From positions 47,255,278 through 47,319,277 of the forward strand of contig NC_088784.1 in assembly GCF_958450345.1 (NCBI RefSeq): DNA of 64,000 nucleotides, in the 5' to 3' direction. Position numbers and translations under genes: made by a program. The notes below the pieces were generated by a model. The model did not search any database. It saw nothing but the letters and a program-made list of their open reading frames with translations, and was not told where the DNA came from. This document shows, piece after piece, positions 34,068 through 45,160 of this stretch; the stretch's first letter is position 1, and every line of letters begins with the position of its first letter. Origin of the DNA: Calliphora vicina (lineage: Eukaryota; Arthropoda; Insecta; Diptera; Calliphoridae).

Positions 34068-34247
34068 ACGTTTTATCATTAACAAGTTGTAAGTAAATAA
34101 ATGCTTAATTTTTCTTCTTTATATTTACAAATTTTATATTTACAAATTTTGGATATAAATTAGAAATGAAACCTCCAAAAAAGTCATAACAATGCATTTT
34201 ATATTACATCGAAAATATTCAATTCCGAATGTTTTTATTTAAAAACA

Positions 34248-34309
34248 AGTAAGAAAATATGGTCTGTCAAGACCGATCATATAATAAATAACCTAAACTG
34301 AGTAAATGA
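34248..34309 (-). mobile_element. Reverse mini-me-like B element, left piece
   Basis: AAACAAGTAAGAAAATATGG followed by a GGTCTGTCAAGACC hairpin is the inverted 3' terminus of the family represented at 38936-39577. It is cut at 34309 by insertion of the Jockey LINE and resumes at 38493. Confidence 0.7.
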
Positions 34310-34568
34310 TTTTTTTTTTTTTTTTATAAATTCATCTTTATTTACATATTTATACTTGGCATATAAAATTACAATTTCGAGATTTTATCTATAGATATTA
34401 CAACGAATAATTCTGATAACAAAAGATCTTGATATTAATTGTTTAATTATAACATTATTCAAAGGAAAAAAGGAAAAACCTTTATATGAAAAGAGAAAAA
34501 AGTTATCTATGGATAATACATGTATGCAAGTCATTTTCAATTTAATAATTTGTGTTTCGGAGCTCCAA

Positions 34569-35270
34569 TTAAGCCAATTGTATGCATTCCCTTATCAATT
34601 GATAAGGAGAATTTTGAATGGATTCATGGTATTTATTGTTAAGTTTTTTTATGAAGTCCAAAATTAATTCATATCTAGTTTCGTTGTGGAGAAGTTGAGT
34701 AGAATATCTCCAATTTTTGTTGTTTATTATTTTAAGACATTTATTTTGAATGATTTGTAGTTTCTTCAAATGTGTTTTTGCTGCATTGTACCAAATGGGA
34801 CTTGCATAAGTTAAAGTTGGTCTAATGACACTTTTGAATATTAAATTTTTGTTCCTAAAGTTAAGGGTTGAATGTTTACTAAGAATTGGCCACAAAGCTC
34901 TGATAGTTTTCATTGTTTTTTTACAGGTTTCACCGATGTGTTTCGCAAAATTAAGCTTCTTATCGAGGCAAACACCAAGATATTTGATATCGTTTTTAAT
35001 TGACAGGTTCTCATTTTGGAATTTTAATTGACGACTTGCTAAACGTTTGGGAGAGTTGTTGTAAGGGAAAATAATAGCCTGAGTTTTAACAGGGTTTATT
35101 TTTATTTTCCATTTATAAAAGTATTTGTTGCAGGAAGAAAATCCTTTTTCCATTTTCTTTAACAGTGATTTAGTGAGTTTACTAGACTCTATGAGGGCCG
35201 TATCATCAGCATAGTAAGCAACTTTCATGTATGAGGGGGGAGAGAAATCCGATGTATAAATTGAATACAA
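34569..35270 (-). pseudogene. Jockey ORF2: RT palm C-part and thumb
   Basis: A 233-residue frame. Near the start KVAYYADDTALIESS is RT motif C with intact ADD. KYLGVCLDKKLNFAKHI and FRNKNLIFKSVIRPTLTYAS follow, as in Jockey-type RTs, ending at the ORF2 C-terminus without an RNase H domain, which is normal for Jockey. It is separated from the RT N-part by a frameshift near 35250 right after the GLPQGS motif. Confidence 0.9.
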
Positions 35271-36370
35271 TAATGGTGATAATATGAACCTTGAGGTAGA
35301 CCAGCAGTAATTTGTTTCGGAGACGAAAATGTTTCGTTGATAGCTACTACGAACGTTCTATCAGTGAGAAAATCAGCAATAAGCCTGCATAAATATTGTG
35401 GTATATTATCTTGCAGCAATTTATAAATAAGACCATCATGCCAAACGGTATCAAATGCCTTTTCTACGTCCAGAACTATTAAGCCTGTAGATTTCTTAAT
35501 CCGTTTGTTGGATTTTATTATATTTGTAATACGGTTTATTTGATGAACTGCGCTATGTTGTTTTTTAAACCCAAATTGTTCATTTGCTAATATTGATGTA
35601 TTTTCAATTACACTGTAAATTTGATTTTGAATAGCTTTCTCAAATAGTTTGCCAAGATTACTTAATAAGCTTATTGGCCTATAACTATGTGGATTGTGCT
35701 TAGGTTTATTTGGTTTGGAAAGAGCAATTATTTTTGCCTTTTTAAAATGTTTTGGGAAGTAATTTATTTTTAAACAGCTGTTAAAAATTATCAATAGTAA
35801 TTTTACTGCCTTAGCTGGTAAATTTTTTATTAAAATGTTGGAGACATCATCTAGCCCAAGGGATTTGGAAGTTTTGAGGGTAGAAATTAAGCAATTTAAC
35901 TCATTATACGATATCAAGGTTAGATTTTCAGAATAGGTGTCTATGGCTTTGAATGCATTAACCTTACAATTAACAGTTTTATCGATAGAGTGTGTATATG
36001 TAGACGTAAGACTGTTAGATGCATGAAAAATGTTGGATAATAGTTCTGCCCTTTCTTTATCAGTGTTAATCTTCACATTTCCTTCTTTAAGATCTGGGAT
36101 TTTACTTCTTTGTTTACCTCTTAAAGATCGGCTGATTTTCCAAAACGATTTATCTCCTGGCTTCAATTTTGATAGCAACTTTTTCCATTTTTCGTTACGA
36201 TAAGTATTTATATCTTTGTTGATAATATTAGTCAGCAGTTTTACACATTGTTCATACCAATTTGCATCTGATGGGTTCGATGCCCGTTGGCTTCTTCTTT
36301 TAAAAAGTTTTCTAGTTTTTATTAAATTAAGAATATTATCTGGCAAGACTGATTTGCCACAAGGCTGCAA
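35225..36370 (-). pseudogene. Jockey ORF2: RT N-terminal part
   Basis: A 381-residue frame. After a basic linker (LFKRRSQRASNPSDANWYEQ) come SLGLDDVSNILIKNLP, YRPISLLSNLGKLFEKAI, GFKKQHSAVHQI, VLDVEKAFDTVWHDGLIYKL (motif A with catalytic Asp) and ITAGLPQGS (motif B). The last ~18 residues are out of frame. The true N-terminus of ORF2 is the endonuclease ORF upstream; a frameshift lies between 36432 and 36370. Confidence 0.9.
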
Positions 36371-36431
36371 TAATGGAGTACAGTCGTTTCGCGCTTCTAG
36401 TATAATGGTAACAAATTTGCTTATCTCTGAA

Positions 36432-37250
36432 TCAATTTGAGTTATATGCAGTTGTATTAATGGTGATTTTGTTGTTAATTATATTTCTAAACGCCAACCA
36501 GTCTGTAAGTTTGTAGTTGTAATGCCTCATATCTATTTCACTAACCGTTGAATTTTCAATTTTACAAATAATGGGTCTGTGATCAGATGAAATTTCATAT
36601 TCAAGCACATCCATATTGATATTTAAAGAGCTATTGCTTAACACTAAGTCGATAGTTGAAGCATTTATATTTCTTTGGGACGGGTTAAAAGTTGGACTGT
36701 TGGGATAATTTACAAAAAAGTTATTTGATTGTTCAAGTTGAAACAATACGTTGTCTGCAGTGTTGTTAGTGATACAATACCATGCAGAATGTCTTGCGTT
36801 GAAATCGCCTAATATAATGTATTCATCATTAAATGAAGTTAGATTAATTATATCATTAGCAAAGCTATTTGTATATTTCGGTGAATACGCAGTGCAGATT
36901 ATTAGCTTTCTGTTATTTACTTTTATTTCAATTGAAAGATTTTCGATTCCCAGTGTCTTTATAATTGGAAGTACTTTGTGTTGGACTGACCTGTGTACTA
37001 TTAGTGCTACGCCTCCCCCTCTTGAATCTCTGTCGTTAAGATGAATTACAAAATTTTTAAAATAAGTTTTGTGACTTTGATTTAAATGAGTTTCATTTAA
37101 AGAGGCAATGTGAATATCCTCTCTTTCAATTAATGTTTCAAATTGAAGTAAATTTGAAAAAGTAGAAATGCCATTCGCATTCCAATGAAGAATTTTTAAT
37201 CCATTGATATTAATGTAATCCATATGCATATTTAACCACTGACATAACAA
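36432..37250 (-). pseudogene. Jockey ORF2: AP-type endonuclease
   Basis: A 272-residue frame. LKILHWNANGISTF near the start, ASLNETHL, YIILGDFNARHSAWYC, ASTIDLVLSNSSL and SSDHRPIIC mark an apurinic-type endonuclease with its metal-binding and catalytic His/Asp residues. In the intact element this domain nicks target DNA. It overlaps the end of ORF1 (37210) as usual in Jockey elements. It is complete except for the downstream frameshift. Confidence 0.92.
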
Positions 37251-37622
37251 TTTGTATTTGTTGTACTTTGGTTGTGCATTTTTGTAGATCGCTTAATGCT
37301 GTAGTAAAAATATTGAAGAGTTCATCTATGTTGAAGAGATCATTATTTCCTCTCACGCAATCTGCATATGAGAAAACCTGTCGATTATTGTTGTTGTTGG
37401 GGTTGTTTATGGGGATATTATTATTGAAGTACTGTGGTGAACTTTGATTATTGCTCTTGTCTCTAAATAGAGTGATCGAAAAGGGCAATTAATGTCATTT
37501 GCAGAATGATCTGTTCGCTCTTTACCATTCTTTTTACAATTGAAACAAGAAAATACTGCAGGCATTTTATCTTGATTCTGAAGTGGGCAATCTTTAGTGT
37601 GGTGTTGGTTGGCACATATCAT
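37210..37622 (-). pseudogene. Jockey ORF1: C-terminal zinc knuckles and tail
   Basis: Two overlapping frames. 37407-37622 begins MICANQHHTKDCPLQNQDK and contains CFNCKKNGKERTDHSANDIN, knuckle-like CCHC motifs of Jockey ORF1. 37210-37488 is the low-complexity Asn/Pro-rich tail (PINNPNNNNNRQVFSYADCV). A frameshift near 37450 separates them. Confidence 0.8.
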
Positions 37623-37628
37623 GCATGC

Positions 37629-38292
37629 TTAAAGGCGGTTACAGTGTTCACCTCCATGGCCATACATAAGACAATTCCAACATTGAGTCGGGTTTTCATT
37701 TTTTCTAGGTTTATATTTTTTCCAGGATACTATTATATTGCATAGTGAAGACACATTGTTTAGTGATTTTGGGTTGAAATTTTTTCTAGAAAATTGTACC
37801 TTATATACAGCATTGTTTACTGAGCTGAATTTTGTGTTCACTTCCGTAATAGATGAAGGCGTTAAATTATATTCTTGGATATCTTTTTTGATATCATCAA
37901 TACTAAGTTTTGGAGTTAAAGGTATGGAACTCAATTTTTCTACCTAATAAAATATTTTTGCATTTTTCGTATGAATCGGTATTTTGAGGAAAAACCTTAG
38001 TTCCGATGGACGTACGTTTGTAGATTGAATCCTTACCCAATAATGTTTGGAGATCACTTAAGTTTTTTTTAGCATCGACTACCAATGGTGGAGGTTTTAC
38101 TAATTTTACTTCATTTATGTTGGATACGTTATCCAACTCCATATCATTATGATTAGCTAGATCACTAAACCGATTTTTTGATGTTGTAGGTAAGTTGGAT
38201 AACATTCCTACTGGAATATTCACTGACCTTTTAGTTTTCTTTATATTAGATTTTTTCAAATCTAGATTATGAGATCTGGCACCCGGGGCCAT
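37629..38292 (-). pseudogene. Jockey ORF1: N-terminal gag-like part
   Basis: The start is MAPGARSHNL at 38292, ~186 bp downstream of the element 5' end. The first frame (to 37903) contains PPPLVVDAKKNLSDLQTLLG and RTSIGTKVFPQNTDSYEKC. The second (37934-37629) has VYKVQFSRKNFNPKSLNNV and the knuckle CWNCLMYGHGGEHC (CX2CX4HX4C). This is the nucleic-acid-binding ORF1 of Jockey elements. One frameshift occurs near 37920. Confidence 0.85.
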
Positions 38293-38492
38293 TTGCGTAT
38301 TGCCAGCCCAGCAAGTGTTTTGTAAGTCGGCACGTACTAGAGCTCAATAAGAACAAATACAGAGATTACAAAAATAAAAATGTAATATTTTTTTTTTTTA
38401 ACTTTATAAACGCTTGTTTTTCAACAACTATCTATCAATAAGAGACAAGCGTTCTCTACGAGATCAATTATCGAACTGAACTGAGTAAATGA

Positions 38493-38640
38493 ACAAAAAC
38501 CTTTTTCATGCAAAATTTTAATAATTTATATGGGAGCAATGATCAATGGACTGATCGGTATGAATTTGGGTCGTGTGATTTATATCTATATCCTCCCCTT
38601 TGCGCGAAATTATCGTATGTTACAAAAACAAAATTTTACA
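38493..38640 (-). mobile_element. Reverse mini-me-like B element, right piece
   Basis: Continuation of 34248-34309 after the LINE. TGATCGGTATGAATTTGGGT and TCGTGTGATTTATATCTATA match the complement of 39395-39440 in the forward copy. Confidence 0.6.
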
Positions 38641-38935
38641 GGAGAGCGTTATTATTATTTCAGTCCTTAATTTTAAATTAATATTTTTAATCACCAGATT
38701 ATCAGATTTTATTAAATCTTTATTTGAAGTAATACAACTATTTGGACAATCCAATAGTTTTCAAAGGTAGTTTAAACTGGAGAGTTGGATCTCCTCGTGT
38801 ATTATGGGGATATTGAGATCCCTATGGATATTACTATTGCGAATGTACGTTATTGTCCTTAATAGTGCTGACTGTGCATTTGCTGTGTAAAAAAAACAAT
38901 TAACATAACAAACACTACGAACTTTTTTGAAAAAG

Positions 38936-39577
38936 TGGGGAGGGTATTATGCATTTGTGCCAAAAATATTAGTCTAACCCACCTTAAAGTATACCAATCG
39001 ACTTAGAATCACTTTCTGAGTCGATTAAGCGATGTCCGTCCGTCTGGTCGGCTGGCTTGCTGTCCATGTAAACCTTGTGCGCAGAGTACAGGTCGCAATT
39101 TTGAAGATATTTCGATCAAATTTGGTAGATATTATTTTTTCGGCCCAAGGACCAAGCCTATTGAAACTGGCTGAAATCGGTCCATTATTTCACCTAGCCC
39201 CCATACAAACTCCTTCCGAAATTGGACTTTATCGGTCATAAATGTTTAATTTATATATGTATCTCCACAAATTCCGCTCCAAATAAGTTTTATATATACA
39301 AAATTCATGTCACCTATAGACCCGGTTCCGAAAATCACTTTAACGTGCATAAATCGCTTAAAAATTATACACACAAAATTCAACATAGTTACCTTTAATA
39401 TAGATATAAATCACACGACCTAATTTCATGGTAATCGGTCCATAATTGGTCATAGCACCCATATTAGGCCCACTTCCGAAAATCACTCAAAAATATATAT
39501 TATTGAAATTATAAAAGAAAAATGTTTTTGCTCTTTTACTTGGTCGGGCTTGACCGACCATACTTTCTTACTTGTTT
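38936..39577 (+). mobile_element. mini-me-like B element
   Basis: Contains GAGTCGATTAAGCGATGTCC followed by an unexpanded GTCCGTCTGG core, a CCCCCATACAAACTC block, and a terminal hairpin GGTCGGGCTTGACCGACC followed by ATACTTTCTTACTTGTTTT. It has the same architecture as mini-me but a different 3' hairpin. It is non-coding; the small ORF at 39032-39241 is incidental. Confidence 0.7.
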
Positions 39578-39714
39578 TCTATATAAAATTATCTTTAAAA
39601 CATTGTGCAAAAAAATAGGTTTTCATAGAAAAAATTATAATAACTATTCTTGAATTTTAAAAATTAAGAAAAAAATGCGAAACATTTTATAAAAACTTAC
39701 CTCATTTCATTTTA

Positions 39715-40558
39715 TTTATTTATAAATTTATTATAATTTAAATTACAATAAATCTTAAATTCTAAAGCACTAGCAGCTAAGGCTATCGGCTTGTTTTGTA
39801 ATATATAGAAGTGTATGTTAAATCAAATTGCTTAACTGGAGATCTTGTATAAATTCAAAAATCTTATTTACATTGGTTTCAGTGGGGGACTTAAGTAAAT
39901 CTATAATACTGGTTGAATTAGATATATTACTGCGTACGTCTTCAAGTGATGGACATTCTGATAAAAGGTGTATAATGGTAAATGTTGCCTGATTGCAAGA
40001 AGAACATATATGTGCAGGATCCTTACTTATTAGATGTTGGTATGTAAGCCTTGTATGAGTTAAACGAAACCTCGTAAAACATTTATTTTTATCGCAGTTT
40101 GTTGTAATTGGTAGTTGTAGGGGTAATTTTTCTGGATTAATTGTCTGATAAAAATGGTTATATCTATTCCATTTATTATGAATGGATACATTCAAGCTTT
40201 AATAACAGTTCTAGAAATGAAGCTTTTAGATGGAGGTATGTGAAATGTGGGTTTTTTGCCAGTTGCTTTAGCCGGTATATCTGCAGCTTCATTACCGTTA
40301 ATGCCAATATGACTGGGTATCCATAACAATTTAACTTTTGTTGAATGATAATAATTAAGTCATTTTTATTTCGAATATTTGCAGCGGCATCAAAAACTGA
40401 ACGGCTATCGGTACAAATGATATATTTATTAGATTGTGATTTACAAAATTTTAGAACTTTTATTATGGCTATACTCTCGGCTTCGAATATATTTGCGTTA
40501 TTGGGAAGATTTCCCGTTTTCAAGGTAGAACCTGATTCATCAGTCACTGCAAACTCAA
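39715..40558 (-). mobile_element. I-clade LINE, 3' fragment
   Basis: 5'-truncated minus-strand LINE containing only the RNase H domain and C-terminus. The 3' end near 39715-39735 is a TAA-rich run (AAATAAATAAAAT on the minus strand) rather than a plain poly(A), as in I-type elements. Confidence 0.75.
39818..40547 (-). pseudogene. I-clade LINE RNase H and C-terminal domain
   Basis: Two frames. 40176-40547 begins MTDESGSTLKTGNLPNNANI and has AESIAIIKVLKFCKSQSNKY and IICTDSRSVFDAAANI, the RNase H core with its Glu and Asp; the downstream His/Asp part is garbled. 39818-40195 continues with VSIHNKWNRYNH and the C-terminal CSSCNQATFTIIHLLSECPS zinc-binding motif typical of I/R1-type LINEs. A frameshift lies near 40190. 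Confidence 0.8.
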
Positions 40559-41005
40559 AAAAGTGGAAATAAATCTGTAACTTCTAAACGAATAGCCCGA
40601 TTTTAATAAAATTTCCCATGGCCATAGAGGAGGTGTTGATAAGATTAAGTTTTGAATTTGGGCTTATAATACCAAGGGGAGCCGAGCCACAATGCCCCAA
40701 ATTGGGGCACCTCGGGTATATCAAAAATTAAAAATGGTGCCAAATGTTTGTTTGCGATCCGATTTGAAAGATTTTAGTAAAAGTAAAATTTTATTTTATT
40801 TACCTACCTTGGTCTGTTTTTTTTGCTAATAACGGATCCAATTCTTTCCCGATTTTCTTGAAATATAATTTTTTGAATTAACAAGACATGTAGTAATAAT
40901 AGTAGGAAAGAATTGTTTAAAAACCTCTACTGAGTCAAAAGTTATGTACATTCAAATTTAAAAAAATTAAAAAGTCTATGTTTCGCCATTTTTTTCGAAA
41001 AAAGT
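40559..41005 (+). repeat. Diverged relative of the CACAGTGGGGC family
   Basis: GGAAATAAATCTGTAACTTC, CGAATAGCCCGAT and GCGATCCGATTTGAAAG parallel the sub-terminal region of 2980-3210. The terminal heptamer is missing, cut by the I-clade LINE junction. Confidence 0.45.
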
Positions 41006-41271
41006 ACTTACATTAATTTTAAATTATACAGAAAATAAGAAAAATATATATAGTGTGTTTGTATTTTTCTGAAAGACAACATTTCGGGAAATATTATAAA
41101 AGAAAAATTCGTATTATTGCGTGGTCCAGAGCCTTCTGAAGTAGACCTATTTTTTATATAAATTTCAACATAAGACAACATTTTCTCAAATCGCATAGCT
41201 GCTTTCAAAAAATTTAGACCTGTTTTGTGTGTCCCAATATGTTCTTCAATATTGTGCATAGGGATTTAAAA

Positions 41272-41740
41272 GGGGTTTTGGGTTATACCATCAATAACAA
41301 TGGTTGTCGTCTTCCTAGGGATCGTGTCACTGCTATTGAGAATTACAAGAAACCGAAGACTGTTTGCGAACTGCGTCGATTGTCATTAACTACTATCGAC
41401 GTGCATACCGCATGCAGCACAACTACAAGCTCCGTTTAATAATTTTCTTACAAATTGAAAGGAAACTGATAAGAGAAAGATACCATGGAGCCCAGAAGCT
41501 GAAAATACGTTTGACGTTTGTAAGAAGAGTATTAGTGAAGCTACAATGCTAGCGCACCCTGCCCCAAACTCAGAATTAATACTAGTTTCGGATGCTTCTG
41601 ATACAACAATTATAGCTGTACTTGAACAGATAGTTGGTGAATACTGGAAACTGCTGGATTTTTTATCTAGGAAATTGTCAAAACCGAAAAATAACTACAG
41701 CACTTATGTAGAGAATTACTTGCAATTTATGACACAATAA
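41272..41740 (+). pseudogene. Gypsy RT C-terminus and RNase H
   Basis: VLGYTINNNGCRLPRDRVTA, then AIENYKKPKTVCELRR, is the RT-thumb region of Ty3/gypsy elements. After a frameshift an NYYRRAYRMQHNY block continues it. 41546-41740 reads MLAHPAPNSELILVSDASDT with EYWKLLDFLSRKLSKPKNNY, the start of the gypsy RNase H domain with its first Asp. Confidence 0.85.
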
Positions 41741-41770
41741 AAACTGATTTATACGTTTTCTCAAAAACCG

Positions 41771-42534
41771 ATGGAAATTATTCTTTTGTCCGGTTCTGAA
41801 AACACTGTTGCTGACGCGTTATCTCGTTTAAATGTAATTTCAATGCCGTCAATTATTTTAAACCTTCAAATTGTTCATTTTAACAACTCAACTATATATT
41901 GTGACGTATCTACTGGCTACGTTCGTCCATACTTTCCAGAAAAACTGCGACAACATATTTTTAACTCAATACACAACCTCTCAAATCCTAGTGGTAAGTA
42001 AACCTACTCTTCAACAAAATCCGTCAAAAGCACGTATGGTTCGGAATGAAGAAACAAATTATGAATTTGTGCCGAAATTGTATGTATTGCCAAAGAGCAA
42101 AAATCGCCAAACATATTCGTTTTACGCCTAACAATCATGTACAATTGGATATAGTGATAATGCCACACGTTCAAGTTTTCAGATATTGTCTCACCATGAT
42201 TGACCGATTTTCAAGATGTCTGGAATCAGTCCCCCTCAAGGACATTACTGCTCAAAAAGTTGCAACAGCTTATTGAAATCATTGGATATCCCGTTTTGGT
42301 TGTCCAAAGACTATAACAACGGATCAAGGAACTCAATATGAATCCGATCTGCCACCTACCATCCACAATCAAACGGTATGATAGAGAGATGACACAGATC
42401 GTTTAAAGCAGCTCTCATGTGCCACCCTGACACATCATGACATACTGCCTACGGTCTTACTTGGTATCTGAACAGCCTTCAAGAATGAACTACGTCATAA
42501 TTTTAATTTACTTCGACCAACACTAGAATTGCCA
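41771..42534 (+). pseudogene. Gypsy integrase fragment
   Basis: SGSENTVADALSRLN is the end of RNase H. Then RPYFPEKLRQHIFNSIHNLS leads to the zinc-binding head. CRNCMYCQRAKIAKHIRFTP and YCLTMIDRFSRCLESVPLKD follow, the latter with the first catalytic Asp of the DDE core. FGCPKTITTDQGTQYES with the second Asp lies at about 42293-42340 in another frame. Multiple frameshifts and stops occur. The end is cut by an insertion at ~42535. Confidence 0.85.
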
Positions 42535-43172
42535 GACGGCTTGATTTGGCTTGATTGTCAAGCTTTTGCAATGCGTGTCAAGAATCAAGAAAAAATTTTA
42601 TTTGTCAAGCTAAAAAGGAATTTTATAAATTTTTCCATCAAATTAATTTGCCACGTCAAAAACATTTGTTTATTTTTCAATAATATATATAACTTTTGGC
42701 AATTAAAAATATTTTTCTATTGAAAATGCAAATATTTTATGTAGAGTTAGCTTTTCAAAAAGTATAAATTCCTTATACAAAAATTGTGATGAAAATTGTA
42801 GAAATTTTCAGCCGTATTTACTTAGATGATACGAATTTGATTAAATTTGTCACTAATGTACTTTCAATTTTTGTTTTTTCTTTAAGTTTTTGTTAATATT
42901 AGTTTAGTAATGAAGTCTGAATTTTTTGTTAATAAAAAATTATTTACTTATGTTTTATTTGAAATACCCTTTATATATCCTCAAACACTGTAAAATATTC
43001 AAAAACGTACCAAATTTGTTCAAATGAAAAAAATATATAATTTTTCATTTGTTAATTTAACTGAATTTTAAATTGTCAAGAAAAATCATTTTTTTTTTCT
43101 TTAACGTCAAGAAAAATCAAGCTTTTTCTTCTGAATGTCAAGCTTTTTACCAATTTCGATCTGGCAAGCCTA
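42535..43172. mobile_element. Unclassified insertion in gypsy pol
   Basis: About 640 bp of AT-rich sequence separating two parts of the gypsy polyprotein. The ends are GGCTTGATTTGG at left and, inverted, GGCTTGCCAGAT. GTCAAG is repeated many times near both ends. No clear target duplication is visible. Confidence 0.5.
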
Positions 43173-43344
43173 ACCAACACACATCTTCGTGATGAAGAAT
43201 CTTAATGATTATACACATGTGTTTCTTCGCACAGATGCAGTTCGGGAACCATTTGAAGTGCAGAATTAAATTCCCCGTGTTGTTTTGTGCCATCGATTAA
43301 ACCACGAAGAGCCATTACACCCGCTCAAAGTCACTGTAATGCAT
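43173..43344 (+). pseudogene. Gypsy pol C-terminal fragment
   Basis: After the insertion the frame reads NDYTHVFLRTDAVREPFEV, matching the integrase C-terminal region of gypsy polyproteins (THVFLR followed by basic residues). It ends at the TIR element. Confidence 0.7.
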
Positions 43345-43869
43345 TGAACACATTGAAGACAGCAGGCTACACGACTACACGAACACAAATTCTGCTGGCT
43401 GGAGTTGTAGTCGTGTGGCAGCTACTGAATTATTTTAAAGACGACAGCTACAAAGTAAACAGCTGATTTATAATTCAGTGGTGCCACTTCAATAAAAAAT
43501 AACCGTACAAAATTCCAAAGTAATTAAGATTTAAACAATTATTTTGAGTAAACATATATGTATGGTTATAATTAATTATGTACCTGTTATTAATTTACAT
43601 CAATATGGTTATCAAAAACTTCTCTTAATTAAGTAAAAAAAATATATTTTTTTAAGCACTCATTTGATTTACATTTTTTATTATATTAGCAACACTATTT
43701 CTGCTTTGTAGTTGACAGAAATAGAAATTAGTTTAATTCGGCTACAGCGGCAAAAGCAATCGTGTGGTCGTGTAACTGTGCTGTCGTCAAAAGAATCGTC
43801 TTCATATAAACGTGTGTATTCTAATTTTGACAGATTGTAGTTGGTAGCCTGCTGTCTTCAATGTGTTCC
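43345..43869. mobile_element. TIR element at the gypsy/mariner junction
   Basis: Inverted ends TGAACACATTGAAGACAGCA and, from the right, GGAACACATTGAAGACAGCA, both continuing GGCTAC. Flanks ATGCAT on both sides (43339-43344; 43870-43875) may be a 6-bp duplication. Internal GTGTGGTCGTGTAACTGTGC is shared with a terminal fragment at 52503-52628. Superfamily unknown. Confidence 0.65.
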
Positions 43870-44340
43870 ATGCATAAGACCTTTTTTTTCGAAGACGTCG
43901 CGTTCCAAACGGTTACTGTGAATGGTGAGCGCTACAGAGCAATGATCAACGAGTTCTTTTTGCCGCAACTTGATGAATTGAAATTGGAAAACATGTGGTT
44001 CCAACAGGACAGTGCAACGGCACACACTGCACGTGCCACAACCGATATGCTGAAGGATGCATTTCCCGGGCGCCTAATCTCCCGTTTTGGCGATTTGCAC
44101 TGGCCAGCAAGATCGCCTGATTTGACCGCACCAGACTTCTTTTTGTGGGGCTTTTTGAAGTCGCGGGTTTATGTCAACAAGCCTCAGACTCTTGCAGCTC
44201 TTAAAGACAATATCCGTCAAGAATGTGAGGACCTATCGCCGGAAGTTTTGGCCAAAGTGATGGAAAATGCCATAAAAAGTACTCAAATGACAATCAACTG
44301 TGGCGGCGGCCATTTACATGACATCATTTTCTCGACTTGA
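43870..44340 (+). pseudogene. Mariner-like transposase, C-terminal half
   Basis: An open frame of ~157 codons ending in TGA. TVNGERYRAMINEFFLPQLD, ENMWFQQDSATAHTARATTD (second catalytic Asp), LTAPDFFLWGFLKSR (third acidic residue region) and VYVNKPQTLAALKDNIRQ are characteristic of the mariner-like family also seen at 32890-33450. It lacks the DNA-binding head and first catalytic Asp. The ATG at 43861 lies in the preceding TIR element and is not the natural start. The frame is unbroken over the whole half, so truncation is recent relative to the other copy. Confidence 0.85.
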
Positions 44341-44455
44341 TGTAAAAAAAATTAAAAGACCAAATGAAAATAATCCACAAGAAGAATCAAAGTTTTTCAT
44401 TTTTTTTTAATTACACCCAAAAAACATCGGAAGTTTATTTTTGCGCCACCTTGTA
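43870..44455 (+). mobile_element. Tc1/mariner-type element, 3' half
   Basis: Contains the C-terminal half of a transposase (to 44340), a ~115-bp 3' region and a likely terminus near 44420-44455 (GGAAGTTTATTTTTGCGCCA followed by CCTTGTA). The 5' half is absent. Confidence 0.7.
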
Positions 44456-44469
44456 TAATACCATTTCTT

Positions 44470-45160
44470 AAAGACTATTATCCCCAACATAACAAAATAA
44501 AATGCAGCCAATTATCGATAATAGTTTGCGAATAATGATAATTTACAAAAATCAATTTTTTTATAAAATGATATAAAATATCAACGTTTTTATCCATTTT
44601 TTTTTTGGCAACCTTAGTTTACTATTCCAGAAAATATCTCTCCATAAAAAAATTTCTAAAATATCTCTATCGGTTCAAAAGTTACACAATTTTGACAATT
44701 CTGAGCCAAAAAGAAAGGAGTTAGATGACTGAACTTTATCACAAATACTCTCTGTTGATAAGGATTTTTGGTATTGAAAATGCGCAAAATCGATCCATAA
44801 TTTCACGTAGCCCCCATACAAATGTCCCCCCGGAATACTGTTTTAGCAGCCATAAATATATTGATTATGCGTAAAGTATGACGAAAATCGGGCAACAGTT
44901 GTTCCTGGTCCTTATAAAAGATCCCTCTCAGAAAATGATTTGAACATTAATAATTGTCTTATAATAATTAATATCGTGAAATTGGACATAAACATGTTTT
45001 ATATGAACATAAATCTTTCTACGAAATGATATCGCCATCGTTTTAAGCGTTTAAATGTGGGCGCATTGAAAATTATTGTTTTGATATGACGTAGTGGAAC
45101 ATGCTATCGGAAAAATCGATGGCACAATATTGATTACTAAATCGACCCACCCACAATGAA
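44470..45160 (+). repeat. Dispersed repeat fragments including mini-me-like interior
   Basis: 44510-44640 resembles 1895-2040. 44790-44960 (CCCCCATACAAATGTCCCCC, ATTGATTATGCG) matches 61745-61935 of a mini-me-like copy. 44985-45160 (AAACATGTTTTATATGAACA, GATATCGCCATCGTTTTAAG) is a near copy of 47650-47835. Confidence 0.65.

Larger units (their letters stand above)
34310..38478 (-). mobile_element. Full-length Jockey-clade LINE
   Basis: 4.17 kb, minus strand, flanked by the 14-bp duplication AACTGAGTAAATGA (34296-34309, 38479-38492). The 3' poly(A) appears as a T run from 34310. Order from the 5' end is ORF1 (38292 down to ~37210), endonuclease (37250-36432) and reverse transcriptase (36370-34569). 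All domains are present, but several frameshifts break both ORFs. It inserted in a mini-me-like B element. Confidence 0.9.
41240..43344 (+). mobile_element. Ty3/gypsy pol remnant
   Basis: Plus-strand fragments in RT-thumb, RNase H, integrase order, in several frames. It is broken by an insertion at ~42535-43172 and followed by the TIR element at 43345. No LTR is recognised. It is a different copy from the gypsy at 19021-22848 and preserves exactly the regions that copy has lost. Confidence 0.8.

Noticed and set aside
36751..37044. Plus-strand ORF opposite the Jockey endonuclease
   Set aside because: It is a shadow of the endonuclease frame with no own motif.
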